In this document: in pieces, positions 20,862 to 31,476 of the stretch
Layout of the letters: every line of letters starts with the position of its first letter
Numbering within the stretch: the stretch's first letter is position 1
Source: Cepaea hortensis
Lineage: Eukaryota > Mollusca > Gastropoda > Stylommatophora > Helicidae
DNA: 64,000 nucleotides
Direction of reading: 5' to 3'
Assembly: GCA_963921405.1 (NCBI GenBank)
Contig: OY992892.1
Coordinates: 61,730,580 to 61,794,579 of the forward strand
The notes under the pieces: model-generated
What the model was told of the DNA's origin: nothing
Seen by the model: only the letters and a program-made list of their open reading frames with translations
The model's database searches: none
Made by a program: the position numbers and the translations under genes

Positions 20862-21135
20862 AAAATGTTAAAACAGATTAGAGAAAACAGACGTAGACAG
20901 TCAACATTTTTTGAACATGTTATGAGAAGAAATGGATTGGAGAACTTAGTGAAAACTGGCAAGATCGAAAGGAAGAGACCAAGGGGAAGACCGAGAAGTA
21001 AATACCAGGATGGCTTGGCCACATGGCATGGTCGAGACAGGAACACTGAGCTGATCCACAACTCTGTTGATTGAGTGAAATGGCGAGTCACGACCGCCCA
21101 TGCTTTCTGGCATGGCACATGATTGATTGATTGAT
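20862..21135 (+). mobile_element. 5'-truncated RTE LINE copy
   Basis: Same family as 2112-5336 in plus sense: LKQIRENRRRQSTFFEHVMR, RNGLENLVKTGKIE, PRGRPRSKYQDGLATWHGR, and the GATTGATTGATTGATT tail at 21120-21135. One stop (GTTGATTGA) near 21065 ends the frame early. Only the last 270 bp are present. Confidence 0.85.
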
Positions 21136-21344
21136 TTAAAATTCTATACTTGTAAATTATGATGCACAAATAAAATGTTTTTTTCCCCACTTGTGTACAA
21201 AACTATAAAGTAATAAATACAGTTTCAACTCAAGATTGGCTGTAAATGTTGTATTTCCTTTGTAAGATGTAGCGATAGACCTCATATGGATTGTCTAGAC
21301 AATATTACGTTCAGTATTTTGCCATTGTTTTCTGAATGAGAAGA

Positions 21345-21455
21345 CGTTTTAGTCCAGCTGACCAGTATAGAAAATGAACCCACTACCCATGGCCATCAGC
21401 ACACAGGACGTTTAAGAGTGAGTGCTCTTATCATTTTGGCCACGCTGACCTCTAA
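21345..21455 (-). mobile_element. SINE family 1 fragment
   Basis: On the minus strand AGAGGTCAGCGTGGCCAAAA (A-box-like head) is followed by CACTCTTAAACGTCCTGTG and the GTGGGTTCATT B-box region, matching other family 1 heads. Only the head and the start of the body (GGTCAGCTGGAC) remain, fused to a short family 4-like piece at 21305-21345. Confidence 0.7.
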
Positions 21456-22390
21456 GATAGGCTTTACTTAGATTATAAAATGACTTGTGTTTGTTTTATT
21501 TATTTTATTCCATACTGTATGTGGTTTTTCTTTTACCTTATACTTATGTTGACATTGTCACGTTAAATAAATCTATATAATAGTCTATGTTTTTTTATTG
21601 AGGCATTACACAAAATTTCATTTATCCTCTTGATAATATTTCACTTTTTTCTTTTATTTCAATTGTCTCCGTGGCCAAAGGCTTGCGAACCCTGGTCATG
21701 AACTGGGTACCAGGTGTTCGAAGCTCAGCCGTGACCGATTTGTGCAGCAGACCGTGTCGCTTTGTGTTATAATGTGCTGGTATGAGAGCCGGTCGTTCAG
21801 AAAGCAATGGCACTTGCCTAGTACATCAACAGCAGCTGAAAAATGATGGTGTTGATAGCCATGTCATGTAAGGGATATGCAACATTATAAAAATATATAT
21901 ATATAAATATTTCACTGCATAATTTCTACAGTAGACTTATGGGTTCCTTGCTTTTGTATATCCAACACATTGTATTCATGCGATTTAGCAAGTTCATCCT
22001 GTTAAGTTTCATCCATATTCTCTGGCATTTTACTTTCATAATTACTCATTTTGAATAATTCAGCTCTGCATGATCAAATGTTCATTTTTTTTAAAATTTT
22101 GCTCTTTGTGTTAAAGATATTCCAACTGCTTGATTTACTGCTTGATCCAATTGTGTAGGATAAATCACGTGATCTCTAACGATTCTTATTTTTACAATCA
22201 CTTTCTTAGCTCATTAAGGATGTGATATTTATTTTACCTTGTTTGGTTCACAATTGTTCATTCTTGTTTAATTATAAGGATCACTTATTGTAAGGTTTTT
22301 TTTTCATCTTCAAAATTATATCGATGTTAAGAATGGTTATAACTAAATTTAAAAGTTAGGTGAAAGTAACCAACGTTGGAAATTGTCAAC
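21456..22390. other. Unassigned intronic sequence
   Basis: AT-rich with poly-T runs. A small open stretch on the minus strand (21622-21813) has no recognisable motif, and the sequence around it is of moderate GC, so an unknown repeat is more likely than an exon. Confidence 0.4.
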
Positions 22391-22394
22391 CCAA

Positions 22395-22690
22395 TACCAA
22401 AAAAAGTTAGTTGCATATCCTTTACAGGACGTTGCAGTCAACACCAGCATTTCTTTGCTGTTGTGATGTCTTGACAAGTTTAGTTCAGTAGTTTACCATT
22501 GCTTTCTGAATGACCGGCACCCATACCATTTCGTAACAAACCCAATGCAACGGGGTCTGCTGCCAAATTGTGTTTAGCTGTGTTTTGAATGTGGGTTTGC
22601 GGGATCTTGAACTGCATCCGTAACTCTTTCGCCATGGAGCTGGCTATCCCAATACAAAGACTTTTAAATTTCAACCCCCAAATACTAGCC
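22395..22690 (-). repeat. SINE-like dispersed repeat (family 4), longest copy
   Basis: Plus-strand words GTTAGTTGCATATCCTTTAC, TTTACCATTGCTTTCTGAAT, GGTCTGCTGCCAAATTG match 13180-13365 and 29440-29660. On the minus strand the 5' end reads AGCCAGCTCCATGGCGAAAG then GCAGTTCAAGATCCCGC, compatible with a tRNA-like head. Not coding. Confidence 0.6.
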
Positions 22691-22826
22691 ACTCATTCTA
22701 AAGAGTTTGTATTAATGCAGTTTTTTGCATCCTTATGTTAATTAGGCTATAGTTTTTGCATTAAACTAGTAATTTATTTTCTAGGATAAATTATATTCTC
22801 TTTGCCATTGCTGGAACCTATAAAGA

Positions 22827-22889
22827 GCCTGCAATACCTGGGATGTCAATCTCTCTTATCCCTGTTAGCCCAGGTTACCCTCTTGGACC
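22827..22889 (-). pseudogene. Decayed collagen pseudo-exon
   Basis: The minus strand reads GPRG, a TAA stop, PGLTGIR, then a glutamate where glycine is expected, and IDIPGIAG: 21 codons with Gly-X-Y periodicity at the first ten positions. No convincing acceptor or donor borders it, and the stop would truncate the protein. Exons 23144-23215 and 18880-19062 splice in frame without it. It looks like an abandoned exon of the same gene. Confidence 0.5.
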
Positions 22890-23143
22890 CAGTTCCACCT
22901 TTTGCTTGACATTGAGTGTTCTGTGAAGTCCTGCAGTGCAAGGCACGCGTGAGGACCCTGTATATAGCAGATTACAGCTGTTTCCTATTTCACTGATGCT
23001 GCTCAAGACAAAAGTAAAGCATTTAATTTTGCCCATCTAGTAATTTGTTTTAGGTGGACAACATATAACTGCACAAGGAAGGCAGCATTTAAAATACTAA
23101 GGATGTATTCTCAATAGTAAGATGGAAGTAAATGAAAACTTAC

Positions 23144-23215
23144 AGGCTCTCCTATAGCTCCAGGATATCCATCACGTCCTGGCAATCCTGGCAAACCTTC
23201 CATCCCAGGCTGACC
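23144..23215 (-). CDS. Collagen IV-like exon, 24 codons
   Basis: The exon is 72 bp, phase 0 to 0. Acceptor ATTTTCTAG, donor GTAAG at 23143-23139. It reads GQPGMEGLPGLPGRDG then YPGAIGEP, perfect Gly-X-Y. It joins in frame after GIQGLM of exon 29019-29176 and before GVPGFPG of exon 18880-19062. The shortest exon found. Confidence 0.92.
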
Positions 23216-23789
23216 CTAGAAAATAAAGATAATATGTAAAAGCATGGATGGATGAAAGTATACTTTCTTTTAAAACCATCAGACATCAGAAGAATTTAAT
23301 ATTTTTGAATAAATTAAATACAATTACTCATAAAGTTGTTAATCTAAGTAAAATGATTAAGAATAATATCAAATAATCATTAGTGGCAGATAGCACAGTG
23401 TAGAAATGTTAATCTGTCCATGCTTTAAGATAAAACCTCAACAAAATTAATGAAACTCTTATAGTATTAAACATTGGAAGATGGGAAAATGACAGGTTCA
23501 CCATGAATATCCTGGAACAGAACTATGCAGAATAATACAGAAAATATGACAGTTGAGTAGAAGCAGTTTTATGCTGCGTTACAATGTTTGATTATCACTG
23601 CTTGTTTGCCTTTCTGAGACCAATTATATTAAATGTTTTTTGTATCTGTCATTGTTTTCATAAAGTGCTGAAGCAAGGAAACATATATAACTATCTCTTC
23701 ACTCTACAATTTAAAAGCACAAATTAAGTTAATACAATCAGGAACATGCAAATTGCATTATAACAATCAGTTTAATGAGTCAAGACACC
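23216..23789. other. Unassigned intronic sequence
   Basis: AT-rich intron between exons 23144-23215 and 29019-29176. No repeat match or exon was recognised. Confidence 0.5.
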
Positions 23790-24060
23790 AAAATATTCCT
23801 TCGCATTATAATGGAAACGATAGGATGGGAAAGCTGGAGATGTTGTTTTTGAGAATTAAGAATATTGTGGGCAGAAAAGACAACACACGCTATAGGACCA
23901 GCAGCTGCAGGCGTCACTACATCGCTTATCAAAACCACACGGGAAAGACAAATGGAATTTATTGGGCACATCTGCAGACGAGATGGAATAGATAAATTGG
24001 CATTATGTACAAGCAAACTAGGAAAAAAAAGCAGAGGAAGATAAAACAATGTATGTTATA
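23790..24060 (+). pseudogene. LINE 3' tail fragment
   Basis: Broken plus-strand frames give RQMEFIGHICRRDGIDKLAL and KKSRGR, the conserved C-terminal block of LINE polyproteins (GH-RRDGL then a basic segment). A further weak piece (TGESWLEGL-like) follows at 24140-24250. Confidence 0.55.
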
Positions 24061-24629
24061 TGTGGAAAGTTTAAACAGTTGGGTGACAAATAATAAGCAA
24101 CACCACTAATATAATCAACACTAACTTCATTAAAAAATCTAATCACAGACAGGACTGGAGAGTCATGATTGGAAGGTCTTTTTCAGATCAGGCACCTCAA
24201 AAACTAGGGGAAGAAGATATTAAGAGGAGGAACTGCAGAGATTTTTCAACACATTTGACAAAGATATCAAGTTTAGATTAGTCCATTTCCTTGTAAGTAT
24301 ATCCAGAATATAAATTTATAAATGTTAACTACAAATGTTTCTTGCAAAATGATGATTTTGAAAACAGATACAAAAGATAATTTATTATTAAAATTTAGGT
24401 AACTTTGTAAATTATGAAGCAATTCCTACAAAATTTGGTATTTATACTACTCATGAGCTACTAAACCTTTGGTCAGATGATTTTTGTCATAATTTTCCAA
24501 ATTTAAATGTAACATTTAAAATGGTGATAATTTGAATTATCACATTTCAAGTGTTTGTAATTTTTAATCAATAAAAGCTATCAAAGTAATACTGTGACAA
24601 AAGTGTAAAATTGAACTGAAATACTACTA

Positions 24630-24960
24630 CTGGCACCTGGCCATCTTGACAGATGATAGTTTGTTACATTATGCTTCAAAAAATGCATAATAACTACAAC
24701 CCATGGCGGTAACAGGCATGGAGTTATACCTCTCCACAGCACAAAGCCTGGGCTGAATTGTAGAGACCATGTGTTGCCCATGCAGCATGATCCCTCTCTT
24801 GACCTGCCTAGTTTCCTCCAGAGGAAAGGTAACATCAATACATCTGGAACAAAACAAGCAGCAGGTACTGCCAGATCAACAAAGCAATGCTCTAATTGTT
24901 CCCCTGTCAGAGCTTTGATCCTAGACCAACTACTTGACAAGACTATTATATTAAGTCTTG
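24630..24960 (-). mobile_element. Head-to-tail nonautonomous derivative of LINE-b
   Basis: The left part (24640-24715: CATCTTGACAGATGATAGTT, ATTATGCTTCAAAAA, CATGGCGGT) matches the 3' end of the LINE at 31404-35463. The right part (24718-24950: ATGGAGTTATACCTCTCCAC, AGCACAAAGCCTGGGCT, CAGCATGATCCCTCTCT) matches its 5' region at about 35015-35245. The 3.5 kb coding middle is missing. A second, more diverged copy with the same join is at 25590-25785, so this is a replicating derivative rather than a single deletion. Confidence 0.75.
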
Positions 24961-25079
24961 TTGATTACAAGATATGAAAGTGAACAAATGACTAGCAAAG
25001 CATCTAAATAAATAAAGGAAACTAGCAACAACAACAAAATAACATGTATGCTTCAAATATATACTGTAGTTATAAAAAT

Positions 25080-25225
25080 GAAGGGCCATTATTCTCATGC
25101 ATGGCTGGTTAATGCAGTACCATCTCCACAATGAAGGTTTGCTGCAATGGATCTCCACCATTCTCTGTCTCCTGCTTTGGTACTACAAAAGGACAATCTG
25201 TTGTCATCCATCTCTCTAGTACCAT
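25080..25225 (-). pseudogene. LINE C-terminal tail fragment
   Basis: On the minus strand DREWWRSIAANLHCGDGT is the terminal motif of many LINE polyproteins (R-x-WR-x-I). A related plus-strand fragment is at 31030-31090. Short and without other domains. Confidence 0.5.
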
Positions 25226-25589
25226 CTACCTCTTGTTTGCCGGCCTTCAACTCTTCCTTTCAGTATACTTGTTATGGGAATGGTATGTCTTTTCGTGTGA
25301 TTAGACTTTGATTCCTTTTATTACCTTCATAAGCTCTCTCCCCCCCCCCCCCCCATTTTTTTCATGCATATCTAAGACTGCTATATTACTTTGCTTTTCG
25401 GTTTCCATGAAATTCAAAATATTCCTCAGTGTATGTAGTTTCCAGGGCCTCAGTATAGTTGTTTATGCCATTTTCAATATCTCTGGATGATTTACTTTTA
25501 TGCGATTTGTAAATGCAAAAACTTAAGGCCTATTACACCTAGAAAATAACATATGCAGAAATAGGCAATCAAACAACTCCTATATATAT

Positions 25590-25785
25590 AAGTAGACACC
25601 TTGCAGTCTTGACAGACCAAAGTATGTGAGTGGAATGTGGCCAATATTCCATCACAATGCCTGGGCAGAGCTTCAGAGATCATGTGATGCCCAAACGACA
25701 TGACCCCTCCCTCGGCCTAGTCTTGTGTATTCCAGAGGAATGGGTAACCAATACGTCTGGCACAAGGTAGGCTGCAGACGCTGGC
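25590..25785 (-). mobile_element. Second head-to-tail LINE-b derivative
   Basis: CAGTCTTGACAGACCAAAGT corresponds to the 3' end and CAATGCCTGGGCAGAGC, GACATGACCCCTCCCTCGGC, CAGAGGAATGGGTAACC to the 5' region of LINE-b, in the same order as at 24630-24960 but more diverged. It abuts the 28S rRNA pseudogene fragment. Confidence 0.6.
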
Positions 25786-25794
25786 GGCTCAGCG

Positions 25795-26265
25795 TCAATC
25801 CACCGAGACCTCACCACCACGAGCCGGTGGCGAGTTATGGCCAGACCCTGACACCCAAGGGACCCGGCTTAGAGGCGTTCAGCCATGTCCCACAGGTGAG
25901 GGCCTTGTACGAGCCCGGACCATGAGGGCGCGCACATCTGTCAATCACAAGTGTCCGGACCTGTGTAAAGCGTGCACTATCGTCAGACTCCCCACCTGAC
26001 TTATAGCGGTCCCCGCGACCAGCGGGAATAGGTCCGCCATAGCTACCGCAGGAGATATTGCCTGTCTATTTGCAAGCAAATCTCCCATACTTCCACTGTG
26101 CGGATCTCGTGACCAGCGAGAATAGGCCCGCCGGAGATTTGCTCGTCTGCTGCGAACAAATCTCTACCGAGAGACTGAATAAGTAAAGAAACGATAAAAG
26201 TAGTGGTATTTCAATTGCGCTTGCGCTCCCACCTATGCTACACCCTTCATGTGTCTTCACAAAGT
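25795..26265 (-). pseudogene. 28S rRNA pseudogene fragment (antisense on plus)
   Basis: Several blocks match the complement of eukaryotic large-subunit rRNA in the expected order: TTAGAGGCGTTCAGCCAT (25869-25886), TCCCACAG, CAGACTCCCCACCTGAC (25984-26000), AACGATAAAAGTAGTGGTAT with TTTCA (26191-26213), and CTCCCACCTATGCTACACC with TCATGTGTCTTCAC (26226-26260). The intervening parts are shortened or scrambled and of high GC compared with the neighbourhood. It is a degraded, deleted copy, on the minus strand in rRNA sense, not a functional rDNA unit. It abuts an (AT)n array on one side and a LINE derivative on the other. Confidence 0.8.

Positions 26266-26351
<86 letters not shown>
26266..26351. 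repeat. (AT)n microsatellite
   Basis: About 42 AT units directly following the rRNA pseudogene fragment. Confidence 0.97.
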
Positions 26352-26353
<2 letters not shown>

Positions 26354-27172
26354 TCCCCCACCCCTCCCCCTATATGTTAACTAATAACTAGCATTGTTTT
26401 GTTTTCAAACACAAATAGCAAATATCAGGTACAGAATGAGTGTAACCCCATTAAATATGTATTTTTCTTTTGTTAATGTGACCCACATAAAAAATGAAGG
26501 AGTTGAAGGCAAAAAAACAAACAAACAAGAAAACAGCTATTTACTTACAGAAAATGACCTTGTTAACATGTATACAATCACACAGACAAAAGTAAATCAT
26601 ACATGTAGATATGAGAACGTAGTTAAGCTTGTCCCATTAATATCTTGGCAGCCTTAAACAATAATTAACACCCAAGCTTAATACAAAATAAAGCAAAATG
26701 TCACTGAGAAATCAATTACTCACTCATTTCCTGAAGCAAGATTTCAAAAAGATTTGTAAAATGAGCTCTTATCAGTTAGAAAAATTGCAATTACACGGGA
26801 AAATTAAACACACATTTTTAATTGTTAATTAAATATAAATATCATTACATTCTAGGTAAATCCAAAGATGCCATGTTTTCCTCGTGGGAACAGTGAGTAG
26901 AGAGGTACTTTGAAATGGCTACTGTCTTACAACCAACTCCTCGTGGGAACAGTGAGTAGAGAGATACTTTGAAATGGTTACTGCATCAGAGGACTGAGCA
27001 TGCATTGAAATACCCAATGTGCTGGAACCGTCAATCATGACAACATAACATATCAAGCTCTGTCTGCCTTCAAAAATGTCTCAAGATGTAATTGCTGATT
27101 ATTCCAGTAACAGTCTGATTGTCAGCACTTCAGATTCATAAATCCAAACTCAATCTCTTCAAATAGTTATCT
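26352..27172. other. Unassigned intronic sequence with a 59-bp tandem duplication
   Basis: AT-rich. The only structure seen is a pair of 59-bp repeats beginning TCGTGGGAACAGTGAGTAGA at 26882 and 26941. No exon or transposon was recognised. Confidence 0.5.
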
Positions 27173-27465
27173 GGAGGTCAGCATGGCTGAATGGATAAGA
27201 ACGTGTGTTCTTAAACATATGGTGTGCTGATGCCGAGGTAAGGAATTCAATGCCAACACTAGCCAGTTTGACTAAGATAATGAATGTCGTCCTTGACTTG
27301 AGGGATGTAAATTACAAGTACCTCTGAAGTCTGAGTGGGTTCACCTAATGGAGAGGGACACTGGTAATAGGGAAAGCTAACCCACAAGCAAAAATCAGTC
27401 CAGTGCTACTAGAAGTAGTGTAGAAGGAGTTCATAGAGTGAGCGAGTGCAAAAAGCATTAGTTGT
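27173..27465 (+). mobile_element. tRNA-derived SINE (family 1)
   Basis: Head GGAGGTCAGCATGGCTGAAT (A-box-like), degraded B box GGAATTCAATGCC, body with GACTTGAGGGATGTAAATTA, CAAGTACCTCTGAAGTC and GGACACTGGTAATAGGGAAA. Near full length. Confidence 0.8.
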
Positions 27466-27574
27466 TTCATCTGTAATTTTGTTTTAAAATAGCAATTGTT
27501 CTCAGCCTTCAAAATACATTTTTTGTCCATCACGAGTGTATCAGTTACTGACACTCTTGAAGGCAATAAATCAA

Positions 27575-27690
27575 CTTCAGAAGAAGAAGAAGAAAAGGAA
27601 GAAAAAGGAGGAGGAAGCGAAGGAGATGGATAAAAGGAGGAGAAAGTGGAGGAAGAGGAGGAGGACAGAAGTAGCAGCAGCAGCAGCAAG
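27575..27690. repeat. GAA/GGA-rich microsatellite with (CAG)n
   Basis: A purine-rich run of GAA and GGA triplets followed by GTAGCAGCAGCAGCAGC. The part from 27668 is the left member of a direct repeat with 28496-28612 (GCAAGCGGAAGAGATGACAA onward). Confidence 0.85.
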
Positions 27691-28194
27691 CGGAAGAGAT
27701 GACAATGATTACTGTAAGTTATTTCAAGTGGTATCTGTTTTCTTACGAACTCATAGATAAAGTCGTTCCCATTAATATTAGTCAAAATAAAAGTCCCTTT
27801 TACACCTTTTTTGAGATGGTGGCATGGAGGAGTATCATCAGCAGAGTTGATCCAGAAAATCAAAGACCAAAATCTGTGGAGAGTCATGAACACCTACGCT
27901 ACCAGCATGACACTTGATGATGATTTTACGCACCTAAGGCCACATATTTGTATAGACCAAACTGCACTCAGTGGGTGATGTGTCAGTATCAATAGGTTGC
28001 CTTGACTTCCCAAGACATTTTCTGGTACTCATTGTAGGGTGGGAGCCGAGGTCAATTAAAAAGTGTTCAAAACCACCCTGATGTGGCTAAATCCCAAGCT
28101 GATGTCAAATGAACAAATAGAAGCATTCAATCATCACTAATGATAATTTCTTTCCTTTAATCTCACAGCAACATCTTTAGTTCACTGGGGCGCC

Positions 28195-28420
28195 ATTAAG
28201 GTTATATACTTTGGGCATGTCATGACAAGAGGAAAGCTGGAGTACGTTGTTACAATGGGAAGGTTGGAGGGGAAGAAAGGCAGGGGTAGACCAGAAGAGA
28301 AGATGCTGGACAGTTTGACATCTTGCCTTGGGGGAATATTGGTATCAGAAATGATTAGCAGCACAAGAGACAGAAGGCTTTGGGCAAACATGATCACCAA
28401 CACCACATGGCATTGACTAG
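28195..28420 (+). pseudogene. LINE 3' tail fragment
   Basis: Same family as 1280-1530: TTATATACTTTGGGCATGTC, GGGGAAGAAAGGCAGGGGTA, GAAGATGCTGGACAGTTTG, GACAGAAGGCTTTGGGC. It encodes the C-terminal basic block in a broken frame. It lies between the two arms of the 117-bp direct repeat. Confidence 0.6.
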
Positions 28421-29018
28421 ATTCATACTGAATATAAAAACATTCAAGGTCAATAAAAGATTAAACTTAACTATACTGTTTGCAAAAAAAAGAAGAAGTA
28501 GCAGCAGCAAGCGGAAGAGATGACAATGATTACTGTAAATTACAGTATTTAAAATGGTATCTGTTTTCTTACTAACTCATAGATAAGGTCATTCCCATTA
28601 ATATTGGTAAATATACTCTTATTAATTACCAGATTGCTTAAAAAATAAACTATAAGTTAAACTACTACATGCAATCCTGTACCAATTTGGTTTCTAATGT
28701 ATACTGTGATTTTAGTTTTTAAAGTGTTTATGGGTGTCTTCCTGCCAAAGTTGTAAAGGTTAGAGCTTCATTCTGGAAAGTGTCATTCATTTCACAAGTG
28801 CATATTTGTCGTATACTCCTGGGTTTCATCGCTGAAGCTATGAAGTTCACACTTTGTGCAACGGTCTTTGTCAGGCCACCCTGTGGAAAGAGATTTAGCT
28901 ACATAGGATAAAACCCGGTGCATAGAAGTGAATCCTCTCACCTTTACATCATTGTCTAACATATATTGTGAGTGCAAGCACTCTGTATATAATAGCTGAA
29001 CAACTTATCACAACTCAC

Positions 29019-29176
29019 CATTAATCCTTGAATACCCTGCGGCCCAGGCTGTCCATCCTTACCAGGTGGTCCTCTTAGTGCTGCCAAACTCTCAGAATCC
29101 ACTTCAAAACGCCCTGGGAGACCTTGGTTGCCTTTTGTGCCAGGTAAACCTGGCAACCCATCAATACCAGGGTTAC
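29019..29176 (-). CDS. Collagen IV-like exon (copy A of duplicated pair)
   Basis: The exon is 158 bp: two bases (GT) completing a split glycine codon, then 52 codons ending in phase 0. Acceptor ATTCTTCAAG, donor GTGAG at 29018-29014. After NPGIDGLPGLPGTKGNQG comes the interruption RFEVDSESLAALR, then GPPGKDGQPGPQGIQGLM. The split glycine fits the single G left by exon 36466-36676. Downstream it joins GQPGMEG of 23144-23215. The identical exon at 37498-37655 is its duplicate. Confidence 0.93.
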
Positions 29177-29439
29177 CTTGAAGAATTTATTTTGTTAAAA
29201 AAAGAATTAATATAATTTAAATTATGAATACACCAAAAAATATATTGTACAAATTACTGCCTGGCATGTTTCATTGTACCCCACTAGGTGCATACAACAG
29301 AAAAAAGTTAAACATATAATGAATCCTTTCAAATGAAACAAACAATACACATTGTCATATGTTTCAGTGCCACCATGCTAGATTTAAAGAGACTATCATC
29401 ATTTTTTAAAAACAGTATGCAGGATTGTGATTGGCATTC

Positions 29440-29660
29440 ATTACCCTTTTCCCTAGCGCCAGCATTTGTGATTTACTAGGCAATATTTTAATTTAGGAGT
29501 TTGCCATTGCTTTTTGAACAGCTGATGCCTTATACCATTGAAATCAATGCAAAGTGGTCTGCTTCTAAATCACCCACTGCTGGTTTCAAACCCTCCACTT
29601 GGTATATCGGGGAGTTGTGAAAAGCTGTTTCATGATCCCTTAAGCCACAGATGTATAATT
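29440..29660 (-). repeat. SINE-like dispersed repeat (family 4)
   Basis: Words TTTGCCATTGCTTTTTGAAC, ATGCCTTATACCATTGAAAT and GTGGTCTGCTTCTAAAT match the copies at 13180 and 22395. The copy in the second duplication arm is at 37919-38139. Confidence 0.55.
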
Positions 29661-29691
29661 ATAGATACATTGTTCATATCAGACCAAAATG

Positions 29692-29850
29692 GAGGTCAGC
29701 ATGGCTGAATGGATAAGAGCGCCCACATTTAAACTTCCTGTGTACTGATGCCGAAGTAGCAGTTCAACCTCTAGTCAGCTGGACTAAAATGTTGATGGCG
29801 AGGGACACTGATAATAGAGAAAGCTAATCCACATGCAAATAAAAACATAT
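29692..29850 (+). mobile_element. SINE family 1, shortened copy (copy A)
   Basis: Head GGAGGTCAGCATGGCTGAAT with B-box remnant GCAGTTCAACC; the body goes straight from CTGGACTAAAATGTTGATGG to CGAGGGACACTGATAATAGA, so the middle third seen in other copies is deleted. Duplicated at 38171-38329. Confidence 0.8.
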
Positions 29851-30060
29851 GACTGAAGGTGTGTGCTTATTCCCCTGGAGCTGGTCAAAAATGCATCAGC
29901 TGTCATGGATGACCGGTTAAAATACACAAGTAACTAGGAGCAATTCAGTTAGGGAATGTCCATCACTATTACATGAAGACTGAGATAGTGAACAAGACAG
30001 AAGAATTATTAATGATAAATAATTTGAGAAGCGGAAAAGAAAAGTGTCTCACACATAAGG

Positions 30061-30411
30061 TTGATTGATTGATTGATTTAGGAACCGACATCACAGCATT
30101 CGGGGCATTCCCATAAGCGCTCCGTCCCCATCCTCAGCAGCCAGCGAAGAGTTCCAACACTAATAGTACCAGTAGCATTCTGATTATATGTCCATCTTGT
30201 CTTTCCTCTGAGCGTTGATCGTCGGCCAGATCCCCTCGTCACTCCTCGCTGTCGCATTCTTGCCAGACCATGGTGATGTATTTGCTCTTCCGAGGTATAC
30301 ACGTGCTCCCACAAGGCCGCAACCACATCTGCCTTATCATGCATCAATACTCCACCAAGTTTTGCAGAGCCAGCCAATCTGTCCACCTGTTCATTCCCTA
30401 GCATCACACAT
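30061..30411 (-). pseudogene. LINE 3' end with RNase H C-terminus (copy A)
   Basis: The 109-codon frame on the minus strand starts in the last RNase H motif (GNEQVDRLAGSAKLGGVL) and continues with ARMRQRGVTRGSGR, then GTLRWLLRMGTERLWECPEC, a carboxy-terminal Cys motif of LINEs that carry an RNase H domain (I-superfamily type). The element ends in a TCAATCAATCAATCAA tail at 30061. The copy is 5'-truncated so catalytic acidic residues are missing. Its frame is open to the end, so it is relatively young. Duplicated at 38540-38890. Confidence 0.75.
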
Positions 30412-30764
30412 AAGGAATGTTCAGGGTATGAAAGGTAACACAGTTAACCTCCGCAAAAGAGATTGGTACTTCATCAAGTATCTCAAAGATAGCAATAGAA
30501 GCAACAAAACATAAGAGAAATAGGAATACATATAATTTTCATACCCTAAGATAAAAGCCTGTTGTGCATAGAAAGAGGGAAGAGACAATGACTCTATTAC
30601 ATGACTCAGAGAATACAAATAAGCGTGCCAAATTCTTTTGAAATGGTGCATTATGACACTAATTAACTTAAAATAGAGAGTATTGTTTAAAAATTGATAT
30701 ACATTGAATGTACGTACACTATACCAAGCAGTGAAATTCAACTATGATAGAAAGATAAACCAAC

Positions 30765-31090
30765 AACATTATGAATGACAAAACTGCAGCCATATCTACA
30801 TTTCATAGGGAGAGGTGGGAGGGGAGAAATAAATTTACAAGTCCTAATGAGGTTAGAAATGAAAAGAGAGCTGTTGGGAGAAATCAAAATGAGACAAATA
30901 AAGTATGTAAGCCATATTAGAAGACATGACATTCATACTAATCATCCTGTAGGGAAACGTTCAAAGAAGTTGAGCAAGAAGCATGTAAGGAAGACTTTAT
31001 CAAGAATAGTCTGCCAAAATGTACCATTATAGCAAGAAACAGAAAATGTTGCAGATCCATTGCAATCAACCAGCATTGTGCTGACGGCAC
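30765..31090 (+). pseudogene. LINE C-terminal tail fragment (copy A)
   Basis: A degenerate frame contains RQIKYVSHIRRHDIHTNHPV and KRSKKLSKK, then RSIAINQHCADGT further on: the GH-RRD, basic block and terminal R-x-I motifs of a LINE. Duplicated at 39244-39569. Confidence 0.5.
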
Positions 31091-31239
31091 TTAACTGAGT
31101 TCAGACACAATTATAGAAATACCCATAAGACTTAGAAAAACAACTAAAATAAATAACCGACACAGTCTGAGTAATGCAAATCTCAGTGAGGTAATGTAAC
31201 AATTAGCTGGGATGGGCGTCTACAGACGTTAATCCTAGT

Positions 31240-31403
31240 TATTATTTAACTGATTCATGCCGAAGGATAATATGTGGCCAAATGTGATCTCCTATTTGAA
31301 CAGAAAGAGGATATATATCGTCATACTAGTGTCATCATGTTATTTGTTTTGTTTTGTGGTATCTTCCGCAATTTCAATGCCCAATGAATGGAAATTTACA
31401 TTA
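31240..31403. repeat. Left half of dispersed repeat split by LINE-b (copy A)
   Basis: Matches 5780-5945. The right half resumes at 35464-35566, matching 5946-6016. Duplicated at 39719-39882 and 43943-44045. Confidence 0.75.
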
Positions 31404-31476
31404 CATTTACACATTGGCACCTTTCCGTCTTGATAGACAATAGTTTGGTACATTGTGCTTCAAAAAGGCTTAATAA

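Noticed and set aside
25795..26265. Functional 28S rRNA gene
   Set aside because: Only short ordered blocks match; large parts are deleted or scrambled and no 18S or 5.8S is nearby.
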